A stretch of 64,000 nt of DNA, taken from Sedimentisphaerales bacterium (lineage in GTDB: Bacteria; Planctomycetota; Phycisphaerae; Sedimentisphaerales; SM23-30). The stretch is taken from positions 18,349-82,348 of the forward strand of contig JANQJS010000046.1 of assembly GCA_028281535.1 (NCBI GenBank), read 5' to 3'. The notes beneath the pieces are model-generated. The model worked only from the letters and a program-made list of their open reading frames with translations, ran no database searches and had not been told where the DNA came from. A program made the position numbers and the translations under genes. Each line of letters starts with the position of its first letter. The first letter of the stretch is position 1. Shown in pieces: positions 41,501 through 49,713 of this stretch.

Positions 41501-42139
41501 GCCGCGGTGAGTGTTGTTGATTATAAGTCGTCCCAGCATCCCTTGGATCTTTCTTTGTTTTATCAGGGATTATCTCTTCAGTTGATGAGCTATTTGCAGG
41601 TGATGTTAAATTATTATCAGCAATCGGTGCATCAGGATTCTCAGCCAGCTGCTGGGCTTTATATGCCGATTCGTCATGTTCCAAAATTAAATAATCAGTA
41701 TCGTTCAGGTGATTATCATTTTGACGATCAGGTCGATGTTGATATGATCAAAGCCCAGGGTGTGATTAATGGTCAATGGGCATCTCGACTAGATAAAACA
41801 GTGAAAGCCAAATCTCGATCTGCCTATTTACCATTTTATATGAATAAAGATGAAAGTCCGTATGGCAAGAGCAGTCGGGGTGCTTTGACTCCTGAGCAGT
41901 TAACACGGTTTTTGAATCATAATTTATTGAATTTACAGAGATTGATGCAAAATTTATTTGATGGTGAGATTTCTGTGAATCCTTATCAATATAAAACAAA
42001 AACAGCTTGTGACTATTGTGACTATCGTTCTCTCTGTCGATTTGACGAGCGACTCGACTCTTTTCGATTTATTCCAGTGATTGACAAAGAGCAGTTGCTT
42101 GAAAAATTGACTCACGCAGAGGAGGGGATGGATGGCTAA
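38579..42139 (+). CDS. addB: AddB-type helicase-nuclease subunit
   Basis: A 1186-residue subunit of the AddAB double-strand-break resection enzyme. The N-terminus has the AddB Walker A GRSGSGKT (8-15). The C-terminal nuclease shows VSVVDYKSSQHPLD. Four cysteines fit the iron-sulfur staple: one in FAACQFQHYAKY (about 815) and three in CDYCDYRSLC (about 1143-1152). The GTG start has AAGGA 7 bases before it. It overlaps addA by 8 bp. The complex processes breaks for RecA loading, as RecBCD does in E. coli. Confidence 0.93.
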   Translation: MSVRFILGRSGSGKTTHCINAIQNALSDSPVGPELLFLVPDQATFQMEQAVLSSEKLTGYHRCSIVSFNRLSQLLMFQADSLSLPVLSPTAKQMLLWRIYEQNKEHLSLFSQGAVSSGFIETMHAMLRECRFYQKTPEQLIDQAKDLKTSDDIRLKPLAEKLSDLSILFKAYENAIKDRFIDPDEYLDKTILRADLFKRFSGAQLWIDGFASFTPQQLALLTCLIKTVDHVDMSFCLDPFSETFSFLQKHHEFNGACKDDFFYPTLLTFQKLTQHFRDHDIDILAPLCLGEALPLPRYRHSQVLSDLEQGLFKNASTSLRDKKFQALKTFEEVPESGVVVVSATDRREEINLVAQQIIRLCRDCDYRYREIAIILRDFDDYQTILESVLTDYGIQFFIDQRRALHHHPLIECIQNIFHILISNFSSDHVLNYLKTDLAGIDRELVDPLENVVLSLGVEKAGWFRDWQLEDANGRDSKTNRSFGFTNETINQCRKKIIAPFYEFKQQLYDQESGDYQATVLQYSQALYQFLNDLNVCKKLKSWSQEAQEQGLLDQRDLHNQVYTDVMNLLDEMVVVMGDDKLSLQEYLDLLLTGLSQLSKGVVPPALDQVLIGSIERSRHPHIRAAFVLGVNEGRFPRLQTEPGFLTEDQRGVLSQRGFELSPGQTQQLLDERYLGYIALTRGQDFLWVSYSRVDDSGKTLNPSLLIEQIYNAVTDCPYLYCEQVNENDLSNMTEVWQLGQFLAGYFSSDSITLDDKSDMGALSQYALSVKDWQSSLEMSLKGLCARKTAHLDSSILPQLFPETSVSSTISRLECFAACQFQHYAKYILNLSSREQLKYEAKDIGNFYHQGLHELFQRLQEKKIKWADLASDELRLWVDEVLKKITSEDSDFYPLIQQSHRNHYIFSKASKQLHRMSQQIWRFFCDSCFDQVFSEVAFGLNHPIPGLVLNLPDGRQWQLHGKIDRVDCDFHDTGYAAVSVVDYKSSQHPLDLSLFYQGLSLQLMSYLQVMLNYYQQSVHQDSQPAAGLYMPIRHVPKLNNQYRSGDYHFDDQVDVDMIKAQGVINGQWASRLDKTVKAKSRSAYLPFYMNKDESPYGKSSRGALTPEQLTRFLNHNLLNLQRLMQNLFDGEISVNPYQYKTKTACDYCDYRSLCRFDERLDSFRFIPVIDKEQLLEKLTHAEEGMDG

Positions 42140-45100
42140 AGTGCAATGGACGGATGAGCAAAAAGATGCTATTCATGAAATAGATCAAGATATATTACTG
42201 ACCGCAGGAGCTGGTTCAGGTAAAACAGCCGTCTTGGCACATCGGTGTGGCTATTTACTTACAGATGCACCTGTAACCTGTCATGTGGATGAATTACTCG
42301 TTGTGACGTTTACGGATGCCGCGGCAACTGAAATGCGTCACCGAATTGGCCAGGTATTACGGTCGCGATTAGAAGCGGATCCTGGAAATTTAAAATTACA
42401 ACGACAGCATTTATTGTTGGATAAAGCGGCTATTTCAACCTTGCACAGTTTCTGCAGCGCATTGATACGAGAGTATTTTTACCTATTGGATATTGATCCA
42501 TCATTTGAAATGCTTGATGGACAACAGGCCCATGTGTTGAAAATGCAAGCGATTCATGATGTTTGTGAAGCACTTTATGAAAAACTTGGGACGTCTGATG
42601 AGTCTCTGGAATTGAGACGTTTTATTACATCATATGGCAAAGGGGCTGATGATTTTCTTGCAGACCTGATTATTGATTTTGATCATTTTTTAGCTGCTCT
42701 GGATGATCCAGATAAATGGCTTGAGCAATGTGAGACACAATTTAATTTTCTTGAATCACATCGGATTCACGAAATGTTTGTTTGGAAGCGATATGTTGGA
42801 CAATTTAAGGACCAGATTACAGCGGTTATTGCTTGTTTGAATAGTTCTGTAGAAATGATGACTTTTTTTTCTGCAGCTCAAATGTATTATGACGTTATTG
42901 TTGAATCGGTTGTGCCGACTTTATTGCAGATTGAAAAACATTTAGAAGAAGGGCAAGTCAAACCAGCTCAAGATTTGGTGGAGTCATGGGCCTTTCCAAC
43001 ATTGCCGCGACGAACCAAGGATATTTCAGCTGAAGAGGTAGAGCCTGTTCAGAACATGATTAAGTCGGCCAGGGAACAATATAATAAAATTCGGGATATT
43101 TATTGTCTACATGAAGAAGTATTTCGCGAGCAATGTCAATTTATCTTGCCGTATCACCGGCAATTATTTTCGATTTATCAATGTTGTCTTGACAAATATA
43201 AATTGATGAAACAAAAACGTAAGGCGCTAGATTTTAATGATCTCGAACGCTATTGTTTACAATTGTTGTCGATAGACTCTGATTCGGCAGATAATGTTTC
43301 CAGGGTATTGCATGAGCGTTATAAGTATATACTGGTTGATGAATATCAGGATATTTCACCCATTCAGGAAGCGATTATTTCTAAAATCAGCCATGCGAAT
43401 GATTCTATGGATTCGTCAAAATCTTCGTCATTATTTATGGTCGGGGATGTAAAGCAAAGTATATATGGGTTTCGCCAGGCGGATCCTTCCATTTTCATGG
43501 ATAAATATGACTCTTTTCGTGATGAAAACAATTGCGATTGTCGCAGTATTCATTTATCGAAAAATTTTCGTTCTAATCCTGCTGTTATTGATGGAATTAA
43601 TGCTATCTTTTCGAAGTGTATGACGCCATCATTTTCTGGGCTGGATTATGCCCGAGATGCCCAATTGGTGTATGGTGGCCAGGAAATGGTATTGCCAGAT
43701 TCTCCTGCTATTGAACTGCATTATCTAGATACAAAACTATCTTCCATGGATTTGTTTTCTGACACACAAGAAATTGAAAATGGTGTTGCCAGTATAGATG
43801 TCCAGCGTCGTGAAGCCATGGTCGTGGCAAATCGAATTCGTGCAATGATAGATGAACATTTTATGATTTCTGATCCTGAGTCGGGTCAACAGCGCGCATT
43901 GGAATATCGTGATATTGCTATTTTGCTTCGCAGCATGAAAGGGCAGGCAGAAATTTGGAACGAAATTTTTACCAAAATGAAGATACCAATATATGCTGAA
44001 ATATCTGGCGGATTTTTGGATGCCGTTGAAATTCAGGATATCATCTCTTTGTTAAAATGTATTGATAACCCTCAGCAGGATATCGCACTTGTTTCTTGTT
44101 TACGAGGTCCTGTGGTCGATTTAGATGATACGCAATTGGCTCTAATTCGATGTCAGAGTCCTGATATGTCAATCTATGAGGCTGTTTTAAATTATGCTAC
44201 GCAGGGTGATGACTCCGAATTGAAAAATAAGTTGATCTGTTTTCTAAATCAATTATCAGGGTGGCGTTATCAATTACGGCATGAATCCTTATCGATATTG
44301 ATTTGGAGTATTTATCGCCAAACGAATTTGTTAGCCTATGTTAAAGGGTGTGAATTAGGTTCTCAGCGTTACCAGAATTTATTACATTTTCACCGATTGT
44401 CGACTCAGTATGATCATTTTTCCAGGCAAGGTTTATCACGATTTTTAACCTATTTAGAACATATGAATGATATTGACTTGGATTTAAAGCCTCCATCGGC
44501 TTTGACACAATCAGACAATGTTGTACGCATGATGAGCATTCATATGAGTAAGGGGTTGGAGTTTCCAGTTGTTATATTGGGGAATTTATCAAAAAAGTTT
44601 AATACGACAGATTTACATGAGCCTATTTTATTTGATCGACAAAGCCAGGGGGTGTTAGGGATGAAAATTGTTCATCCTGTTACGCTTGAAAAATGGCCCG
44701 GTGCCATTCATCACATTCTTGCAATGGATAAAAAGCGAGATTTGTTAGCAGAAGAATTAAGATTGTTATATGTAGCGATGACGCGTAGCCGTGAGCATTT
44801 AATTTTGTCCGCTAGTCTAGATGTGAATAAGTATTGCCAAAAAATATCACCCTGGCAGTTCAATGATAATCAACCTTTAGCTGATTTTGTTTTACAACAT
44901 GTCCAAAGTCCAATTGATTGGATAGGATCTGCGTTGGCCTCACATCCTGATTTTACTTCATTTGTCAATTCGGCTGACAAAACTGAGGGCCGTTTATTTC
45001 GGGTGAATGTTTATGATGAAGAATCACTTACCAAACATCTTAATGAGATGAATGATGAAAATGATGATGAAACCATTGACGTTGAAAAATGGTTAAGACC

Positions 45101-45863
45101 TGATAATTCAGTCACGCTAACCAACCAGCAGAAAAAAACCATTAATCAAATACAATGGCAATACCCACATAATTTATTGAGCCAACTGTCTGCACGTAGT
45201 TCCGTGACAGAATTAAAACGTCAATCAGTAGCGTTGGAGATTGAAGAGCCATTTCCGATGCATTCGTTGGTGGAAAATCGGTTTCAAGCTGAAGAAAAGC
45301 CTGCATTCATGAAAGATAACTCAAAGCCAAAAGCGTCCGATGTAGGCTCGTGGGTGCATGCCTTTTTGCAAAACATCGATTTGACCGAATTATTAAACGA
45401 TGTATCTCTTGAAAAACAATTAAGTCACATGGTCCAATGTGGACTTTTTAATGAAAATCAAGCAACACATATTGATTTGAAGAAAATTGAAACATTGTTT
45501 TCCAGTTCATTAGGACAGGAAATACTTCATCACCAAGCGACCTTGAATCGTGAATGGCAGTTCACTTTGGCAATTCCAGCTCATAAAGTCTATTCAAAAC
45601 AAGTAAAAGAGACGGTTCAAGAAAAAGTGCTCGTTAGAGGTGTCATTGATTGTTTATATGAAACGCAAGAAGGAATGGTAATTGTAGATTACAAGACAGA
45701 CAATATCAAAAAAGATCAATGTTCAAACAGGGCAAAAGAATATGAAACACAACTTAATTTTTATGCCCAGGCAGTAGAATTAATTTTAGGTAAAACAACA
45801 ATATCAAAAAAGATTTATTTTCTAGTGCCTGGCGTGACATGTGAAATTGATTTATCTGGCTGA
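42132..45863 (+). CDS. addA: AddA-type helicase-nuclease subunit
   Basis: A 1243-residue UvrD-like helicase with a C-terminal RecB-type nuclease. Walker A is AGAGSGKT (25-32); other helicase motifs are VVTFTDAAATEMRHRI, LVDEYQDISPIQEAI, MVGDVKQSIYGFRQADP, VRMMSIHMSKGLEFPVVIL and LLYVAMTRSREHLIL. The nuclease shows VRGVIDCLYETQEGMVIVDY followed by KTDN. It works as the 3'-5' motor of AddAB. Translation is coupled to addB by an 8-bp overlap. Its stop lies 2 bp from the stop of the convergent channel gene, leaving no room for a terminator. Confidence 0.95.
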   Translation: MAKVQWTDEQKDAIHEIDQDILLTAGAGSGKTAVLAHRCGYLLTDAPVTCHVDELLVVTFTDAAATEMRHRIGQVLRSRLEADPGNLKLQRQHLLLDKAAISTLHSFCSALIREYFYLLDIDPSFEMLDGQQAHVLKMQAIHDVCEALYEKLGTSDESLELRRFITSYGKGADDFLADLIIDFDHFLAALDDPDKWLEQCETQFNFLESHRIHEMFVWKRYVGQFKDQITAVIACLNSSVEMMTFFSAAQMYYDVIVESVVPTLLQIEKHLEEGQVKPAQDLVESWAFPTLPRRTKDISAEEVEPVQNMIKSAREQYNKIRDIYCLHEEVFREQCQFILPYHRQLFSIYQCCLDKYKLMKQKRKALDFNDLERYCLQLLSIDSDSADNVSRVLHERYKYILVDEYQDISPIQEAIISKISHANDSMDSSKSSSLFMVGDVKQSIYGFRQADPSIFMDKYDSFRDENNCDCRSIHLSKNFRSNPAVIDGINAIFSKCMTPSFSGLDYARDAQLVYGGQEMVLPDSPAIELHYLDTKLSSMDLFSDTQEIENGVASIDVQRREAMVVANRIRAMIDEHFMISDPESGQQRALEYRDIAILLRSMKGQAEIWNEIFTKMKIPIYAEISGGFLDAVEIQDIISLLKCIDNPQQDIALVSCLRGPVVDLDDTQLALIRCQSPDMSIYEAVLNYATQGDDSELKNKLICFLNQLSGWRYQLRHESLSILIWSIYRQTNLLAYVKGCELGSQRYQNLLHFHRLSTQYDHFSRQGLSRFLTYLEHMNDIDLDLKPPSALTQSDNVVRMMSIHMSKGLEFPVVILGNLSKKFNTTDLHEPILFDRQSQGVLGMKIVHPVTLEKWPGAIHHILAMDKKRDLLAEELRLLYVAMTRSREHLILSASLDVNKYCQKISPWQFNDNQPLADFVLQHVQSPIDWIGSALASHPDFTSFVNSADKTEGRLFRVNVYDEESLTKHLNEMNDENDDETIDVEKWLRPDNSVTLTNQQKKTINQIQWQYPHNLLSQLSARSSVTELKRQSVALEIEEPFPMHSLVENRFQAEEKPAFMKDNSKPKASDVGSWVHAFLQNIDLTELLNDVSLEKQLSHMVQCGLFNENQATHIDLKKIETLFSSSLGQEILHHQATLNREWQFTLAIPAHKVYSKQVKETVQEKVLVRGVIDCLYETQEGMVIVDYKTDNIKKDQCSNRAKEYETQLNFYAQAVELILGKTTISKKIYFLVPGVTCEIDLSG

Positions 45864-45865
45864 GT

Positions 45866-47155
45866 TTATTTTGTGATACTGGAAAAATCTGCACCGGTGG
45901 GGTTTTGGAAAACACGTAATTCAAATTCAGGGATCACTGCTAGTAGGTGATCAAAGATATCCGCTTGTATCGCTTCGTAATTGGCCCAAACCTGGTCGTT
46001 GCTGAATACATATATTTCTATCGGTAAACCGTTAGGGTTTGGAGGGAGTTGTCTGACAAGAAACGTCATATCTTTATGAATGTTTGGGTGATTTTTTAAA
46101 TAGCCAACGATATAGGCTCTAAACGTCCCAATGTTCGTTAAGCGTCTTCCATTGACCAGTTGCGAGTTATCGATTTGATGTTCTTGATTATATTTTTGAA
46201 TGTCATTGAGGCGGCTTTCAAGATACTCAGAAATAGAATGAAATTTTTTGAATCGTTCGATACTCTCTGGGCTGCAGAATTTAATGGAATTCATGTCAAT
46301 ATTGATCGCGCGTTTGATTCGACGGCCGCCTGATTCTGACATGCCACGCCAGTTTCTAAATGAATCTGTTACCAGAGAATAGGTCGGAATTGTTGAAATT
46401 GTTTTGTCCCAGTTTTGCACCTTTATCGTCGTGAGGGAAATATCGATGACGTCGCCATCTGCACCATATTTGGGCATTTCAATCCAGTCGCCTTTTTGAA
46501 CCATGCGGTTACCAGCGAGCTGGATGCCGGCGACAAAGCCGAGGAGGGTATCTTTAAAGACTAATATTAAAACAGCTGTAAGAGCACCCAAGCCTGCAAA
46601 GATGGCCCCGACATCTTTACCGATAATAGTTGATAATACAAAAATACCACCAACACAATAAATAATAACTTTAATAGCTTGGATAAAACTTTTGATGGGT
46701 AAGCGTCGCGATTTAGCTGTTCGGTCATAGATTTCTATGATTGAATTGAAAAAGGCATCGACAACCAACAAGAAAATGATGATCATATAGATCATGGCAA
46801 AATTTCTTGCAAAGGTAATCATGTTATCCATTGCTGGAAATGCAATATGTGCAAGAACATAAATAATGATCGCTGGCACAAGGTGGGACATTCTTGTAAA
46901 GACTTTATTTTTTATCAGAATGTCATCCCATTTTGTTTTGGTTTTGTCAGCAAACTTATGTATGAAATTTAAGATAAGTTTTTTCGTTATTAGATTTGAT
47001 ATAAAGCTTAAAATGATGACAAGTGAAAGTGCAATGAGAAAACTAAGAGTCGGAATCATCTCCGTTTTTACGCCCCATTCAGTGAGAAGACGATTAATCA
47101 AGTCCACAACTTGGCTACTATTTTCGGTCAATTGTTCTGTAGGCGTTTCTGCCAT
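45866..47155 (-). CDS. MscS-family mechanosensitive channel, YbdG-like
   Basis: A 429-residue inner-membrane channel. After a short N-terminal tail come about five membrane helices (TLSFLIALSLVIILSFI at about 36, HLVPAIIIYVLAHIAF at about 90, and others). The pore helix and MscS core are IFAGLGALTAVLILVFKDTL and GFVAGIQLAGNRMVQKGDWI, with DVIDISLTTIKVQNWDKT in the beta domain. The long cytoplasmic end (RNWRGMSESGGRRIKR) fits the YbdG/miniconductance type. It should release solutes under hypo-osmotic shock. A possible promoter is TTGTAT-17-TATATA (47197-47225), and AAGGA precedes the ATG. Confidence 0.9.
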   Translation of the reverse strand: MAETPTEQLTENSSQVVDLINRLLTEWGVKTEMIPTLSFLIALSLVIILSFISNLITKKLILNFIHKFADKTKTKWDDILIKNKVFTRMSHLVPAIIIYVLAHIAFPAMDNMITFARNFAMIYMIIIFLLVVDAFFNSIIEIYDRTAKSRRLPIKSFIQAIKVIIYCVGGIFVLSTIIGKDVGAIFAGLGALTAVLILVFKDTLLGFVAGIQLAGNRMVQKGDWIEMPKYGADGDVIDISLTTIKVQNWDKTISTIPTYSLVTDSFRNWRGMSESGGRRIKRAINIDMNSIKFCSPESIERFKKFHSISEYLESRLNDIQKYNQEHQIDNSQLVNGRRLTNIGTFRAYIVGYLKNHPNIHKDMTFLVRQLPPNPNGLPIEIYVFSNDQVWANYEAIQADIFDHLLAVIPEFELRVFQNPTGADFSSITK

Positions 47156-47256
47156 TTGATGATCCTTCTTATAAATTTATGACACATTTTAGCTTATATA
47201 TAGCAAATAATAATTAAGAATACAAAATGAAGTTTGTTATATATAGAATTTGGAAT

Positions 47257-47532
47257 CTAGCCTTGGGTATCATCTTGGTTGGCACGTTCGATTTCACTCA
47301 AGGCCTGGTCGATGCTTGATATAGCATGCTCAGCTGCAGTGATAGCTTTTTGCATTGCTTGACGACCTTTAATTCGTTGTGGCGTTTTTCGCTGATCTTC
47401 ACTCATTTTAGATTCATCTTCACATATACGAGTTAATTCTGCCATGAGTTGATCGCGAAGAAACTCGGCATGATTACGTGCTTGACGAATATCTGTTAAA
47501 TTGGTTGGTTGTGGATCATTTTGACCAGTCAT
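47257..47532 (-). CDS. small helical hypothetical protein
   Basis: A 91-residue soluble protein, predicted almost all alpha-helical and rich in Gln, Glu and Ala (ARNHAEFLRDQLMAELTRI; AISSIDQALSEIERANQ). It may form a coiled-coil hairpin. I do not recognise the family. It lies 61 bp downstream of the diguanylate cyclase on the same strand, so cotranscription is possible. Its SD (GGAG, 5 bases before the ATG) is inside a hairpin stem. Confidence 0.7.
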   Translation of the reverse strand: MTGQNDPQPTNLTDIRQARNHAEFLRDQLMAELTRICEDESKMSEDQRKTPQRIKGRQAMQKAITAAEHAISSIDQALSEIERANQDDTQG

Positions 47533-47534
47533 GT

Positions 47535-47557
47535 TAGCTCCATTTCGTTAGGAGCTA
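47535..47557 (-). promoter_or_regulatory. hairpin covering the ribosome binding site of the small helical gene
   Basis: In the mRNA TAGCTCC pairs perfectly with GGAGCTA around nine bases, burying the GGAG Shine-Dalgarno that stands 5 bases before the ATG. A second hairpin, TTGAGA-TCTT-TCTCAA (47569-47584), lies between it and the cyclase stop and may be a weak terminator. Confidence 0.55.
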
Positions 47558-47593
47558 TTTTACGATATTTGAGAAAGATCTCAAGGGGAAGGA

Positions 47594-49114
47594 TTAATTT
47601 TTAACTGGTTCAGAGATATGAACCCTGTTTTTGCCTTTATTTTTGGCGTCTAGAAGGGCAGTGTCAGCTTCTCGCATAAATTCTTCCGTGGAATAATGTT
47701 CTTGATATTGCGATAAACCAATACTGATCGAGGCCTTTATTTCATGCTTGTCGTAGTTCACAACTTTCTCGTTAACCATTTTAAGTAGCCTCTGAGCAAC
47801 AATGAGTGCGTCAGAAAGACTTGTGTTGGGTAAGATAATCGCAAATTCATCGCCACCATAGCGAGCTGCAATATCCGTTTCACGCACACACAAGAGAATT
47901 TGTTCGGCGACATGTAGCAGGGCTGCATCACCTGCACGGTGTCCCAGGTCATCATTGATCGTTTTAAGACAATCTAAATCAACCATGATTAGTGACAGGT
48001 TGCCGCCATAGCGTTTCGAGCGGTTGACCTCTTTGTCTAGTTCATTATAAAAAGTGTTATGGTTAACCAGGCCTGTCATACCATCTGTTCGAGCCTGAAT
48101 ACGAACTTTGTCATAAAGATTGATATTTGACATGGCAGAGCCAATGATTTCGCATAACAATTCGATTGGTGGCATGTCGCGCATATGATCAAAACTTGGC
48201 CCGTCGATTTTGTCAGCTAAATTGAGTAGACCAGAAATGTGTCCACCACTACGAAGAGGTGCAATGATGCAACTATTGGTTTGGTAATTGCGTGTAAATT
48301 GTCGTTTGACATCAATTTCTTCAGATTTTGACCATTGTTTGAAATCTTTGATTAAAAGCATCTGGTTTTGTCGAATTGCAATAGCCATGGGAGAGTCTGG
48401 GCATAGTGAAAGATCGACATTTTTGTCAATGGTGTATGGGTGATTGTGACGCAATAGCTGTAACGTGTTATTGTTGTCATCGTATGAATAGAGTGATGCA
48501 AAACGTGCTGAAATTAATTCTGGGATTTTTTCGATACAGACCAATGCGATTTTTTTCAAGTTTAAGCAGTTGATCTGGCGAGATAACTGGCTGATCTGCG
48601 TGATTTTAGTTAAAACTTCTTCCTGGGCCTGAAGATCGGTGTTAAATCGATTTAACTGGCCTTGAAGATGCATGATCTGGTTGGTTAAATTAATATTTTT
48701 CTTAATTGCTTCATGCGAATCGATGTCGTTACTTTTGAGAGTTTGGCTACGAATGAAGTTTATGAATAAGATAATGCGTTTATTCAAAAAATCTTGATTA
48801 TCTGTCTTAATGATTGTGTCATCATAAATGTTTAAGGGGATATCCTGAAGGTCGAGGTTGTTGTCGCCTTTGCTCTCGAGTGCCAAGATGATTAATTTGA
48901 TATTGTTGTTAACCTGGCATTCATCCATTAGTTTTTGAGGTAAGGATGTTTGTTCGTCAAGAACCAGCAGGGTGTTTTCACTTGAGAATAAATTCTCAGG
49001 TAAATTTGGGGTGTTATGAGCATGGAAAGACAATTTATGCAAATGTCCGCATTTTTCAAGCATAGCTTTGAATTTACTGTCATTGCCAATATAAAATAAT
49101 GTTATGTCGCTCAT
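47594..49114 (-). CDS. diguanylate cyclase with pseudo-receiver and GAF domains
   Basis: A 506-residue c-di-GMP synthase. The GGDEF domain (about 345-500) has MTGLVNHNTFYNELDKEV, VDLDCLKTINDDLGHRAGD and an intact active site RYGGDEFAIILP. An RETD I-site five residues before GGDEF allows product inhibition. A GAF domain precedes it (about 185-330, SARFASLYSYDDNNNTLQLL), linked by a coiled coil (about 140-180). The first 120 residues resemble a receiver domain but show no clear phospho-Asp site. It could switch between motility and attachment; the flagellar cluster begins just beyond, divergently. Confidence 0.9.
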   Translation of the reverse strand: MSDITLFYIGNDSKFKAMLEKCGHLHKLSFHAHNTPNLPENLFSSENTLLVLDEQTSLPQKLMDECQVNNNIKLIILALESKGDNNLDLQDIPLNIYDDTIIKTDNQDFLNKRIILFINFIRSQTLKSNDIDSHEAIKKNINLTNQIMHLQGQLNRFNTDLQAQEEVLTKITQISQLSRQINCLNLKKIALVCIEKIPELISARFASLYSYDDNNNTLQLLRHNHPYTIDKNVDLSLCPDSPMAIAIRQNQMLLIKDFKQWSKSEEIDVKRQFTRNYQTNSCIIAPLRSGGHISGLLNLADKIDGPSFDHMRDMPPIELLCEIIGSAMSNINLYDKVRIQARTDGMTGLVNHNTFYNELDKEVNRSKRYGGNLSLIMVDLDCLKTINDDLGHRAGDAALLHVAEQILLCVRETDIAARYGGDEFAIILPNTSLSDALIVAQRLLKMVNEKVVNYDKHEIKASISIGLSQYQEHYSTEEFMREADTALLDAKNKGKNRVHISEPVKN

Positions 49115-49138
49115 ATCGTTGTTGTTTTCTCTGTCTCT

Positions 49139-49150
49139 ACTACATGTAGT
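49139..49150. promoter_or_regulatory. 12-bp palindrome upstream of the diguanylate cyclase
   Basis: ACTACATGTAGT is a perfect 12-bp palindrome 24 bases upstream of the cyclase start, in the divergent cyclase/merR gap. It may be a protein-binding site; no regulator is assignable. Confidence 0.35.
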
Positions 49151-49256
49151 GCTTGCTTTGTGTTTTTCTTTCCCCGAAAACCATTCTTCTCTGTTATATC
49201 GACAGTTATGAAAGGCAAGTGTGGAAAAAAATTATCTATTTTCTCAAGAATTTACA

Positions 49257-49303
49257 TTGACTTGTACAAAATCTAATATATATTTTACAAAACGTAAAAT
49301 ATA
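49257..49303 (+). promoter_or_regulatory. merR-type gene promoter with 10-bp palindrome
   Basis: TTGACT (49257-49262), 16-bp spacer, TATATT (49279-49284). TATATTTTAC (49279-49288) and GTAAAATATA (49294-49303) are exact inverse copies around five bases, starting on the -10 box. This is the kind of site a MerR-type dimer would bind for autoregulation. Confidence 0.65.
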
Positions 49304-49342
49304 GTTATCGGTCTTCAGTAAGAATATTGAGGTGCATTTGAT

Positions 49343-49651
49343 TTGGAACAATTAGAAGAATTATCAGAACGCTTGCAAAAGTTACCACCTGTGAAACAAT
49401 ATCGAATTGGTGAGGTGGCAAATTATTCAGGAATATCGCGGCAAACTCTTCATAACTATACAGTTATGGGGTTGATTCGTGAGAGCAATTGGACAGAAGG
49501 TGGCCATCGTCTTTATGGTGAGGATGTGTTTAACAGATTGTCTAAAATTGAAATGCTCAAAAGTACAAAAACACTTCGTGAAATACGTTTAATGTTTGAT
49601 CGACATGAAAATGACCAAGATCTGGAAGATAACCTGGTCAGCATGTCCTAA
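49343..49651 (+). CDS. MerR-family transcriptional regulator (short form)
   Basis: A 102-residue protein. The MerR winged helix covers about 19-75 (YRIGEVANYSGISRQTLHNY, then TVMGLI, GGHRLYGEDVFNRLSKIEML). It is followed only by a short helix (TLREIRLMFDRHE), so no effector domain is present. The start is a TTG with GAGGTG 7 bases before it. It heads the flagellar cluster and may be its local regulator, and a palindrome at its own promoter suggests autoregulation. Target genes cannot be proven from sequence. Confidence 0.85.
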   Translation: MEQLEELSERLQKLPPVKQYRIGEVANYSGISRQTLHNYTVMGLIRESNWTEGGHRLYGEDVFNRLSKIEMLKSTKTLREIRLMFDRHENDQDLEDNLVSMS

Positions 49652-49713
49652 AAGTCTAAGAAATAGTCGTTTTAAATACCCACAGTCGCCGAAAATTGAG
49701 TTAGGTAGGATTT

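Noticed and set aside
41295..41684. 129-residue antisense ORF inside addB
   Set aside because: It is fully antisense to a well-supported gene, of low-complexity composition, and without a recognisable motif.
49688..49695. GCCGAAAA resembling a FliA (sigma-28) -10 box upstream of the TPR gene
   Set aside because: The nearest TAAA is only 11 bp away instead of 15, so the spacing does not fit.
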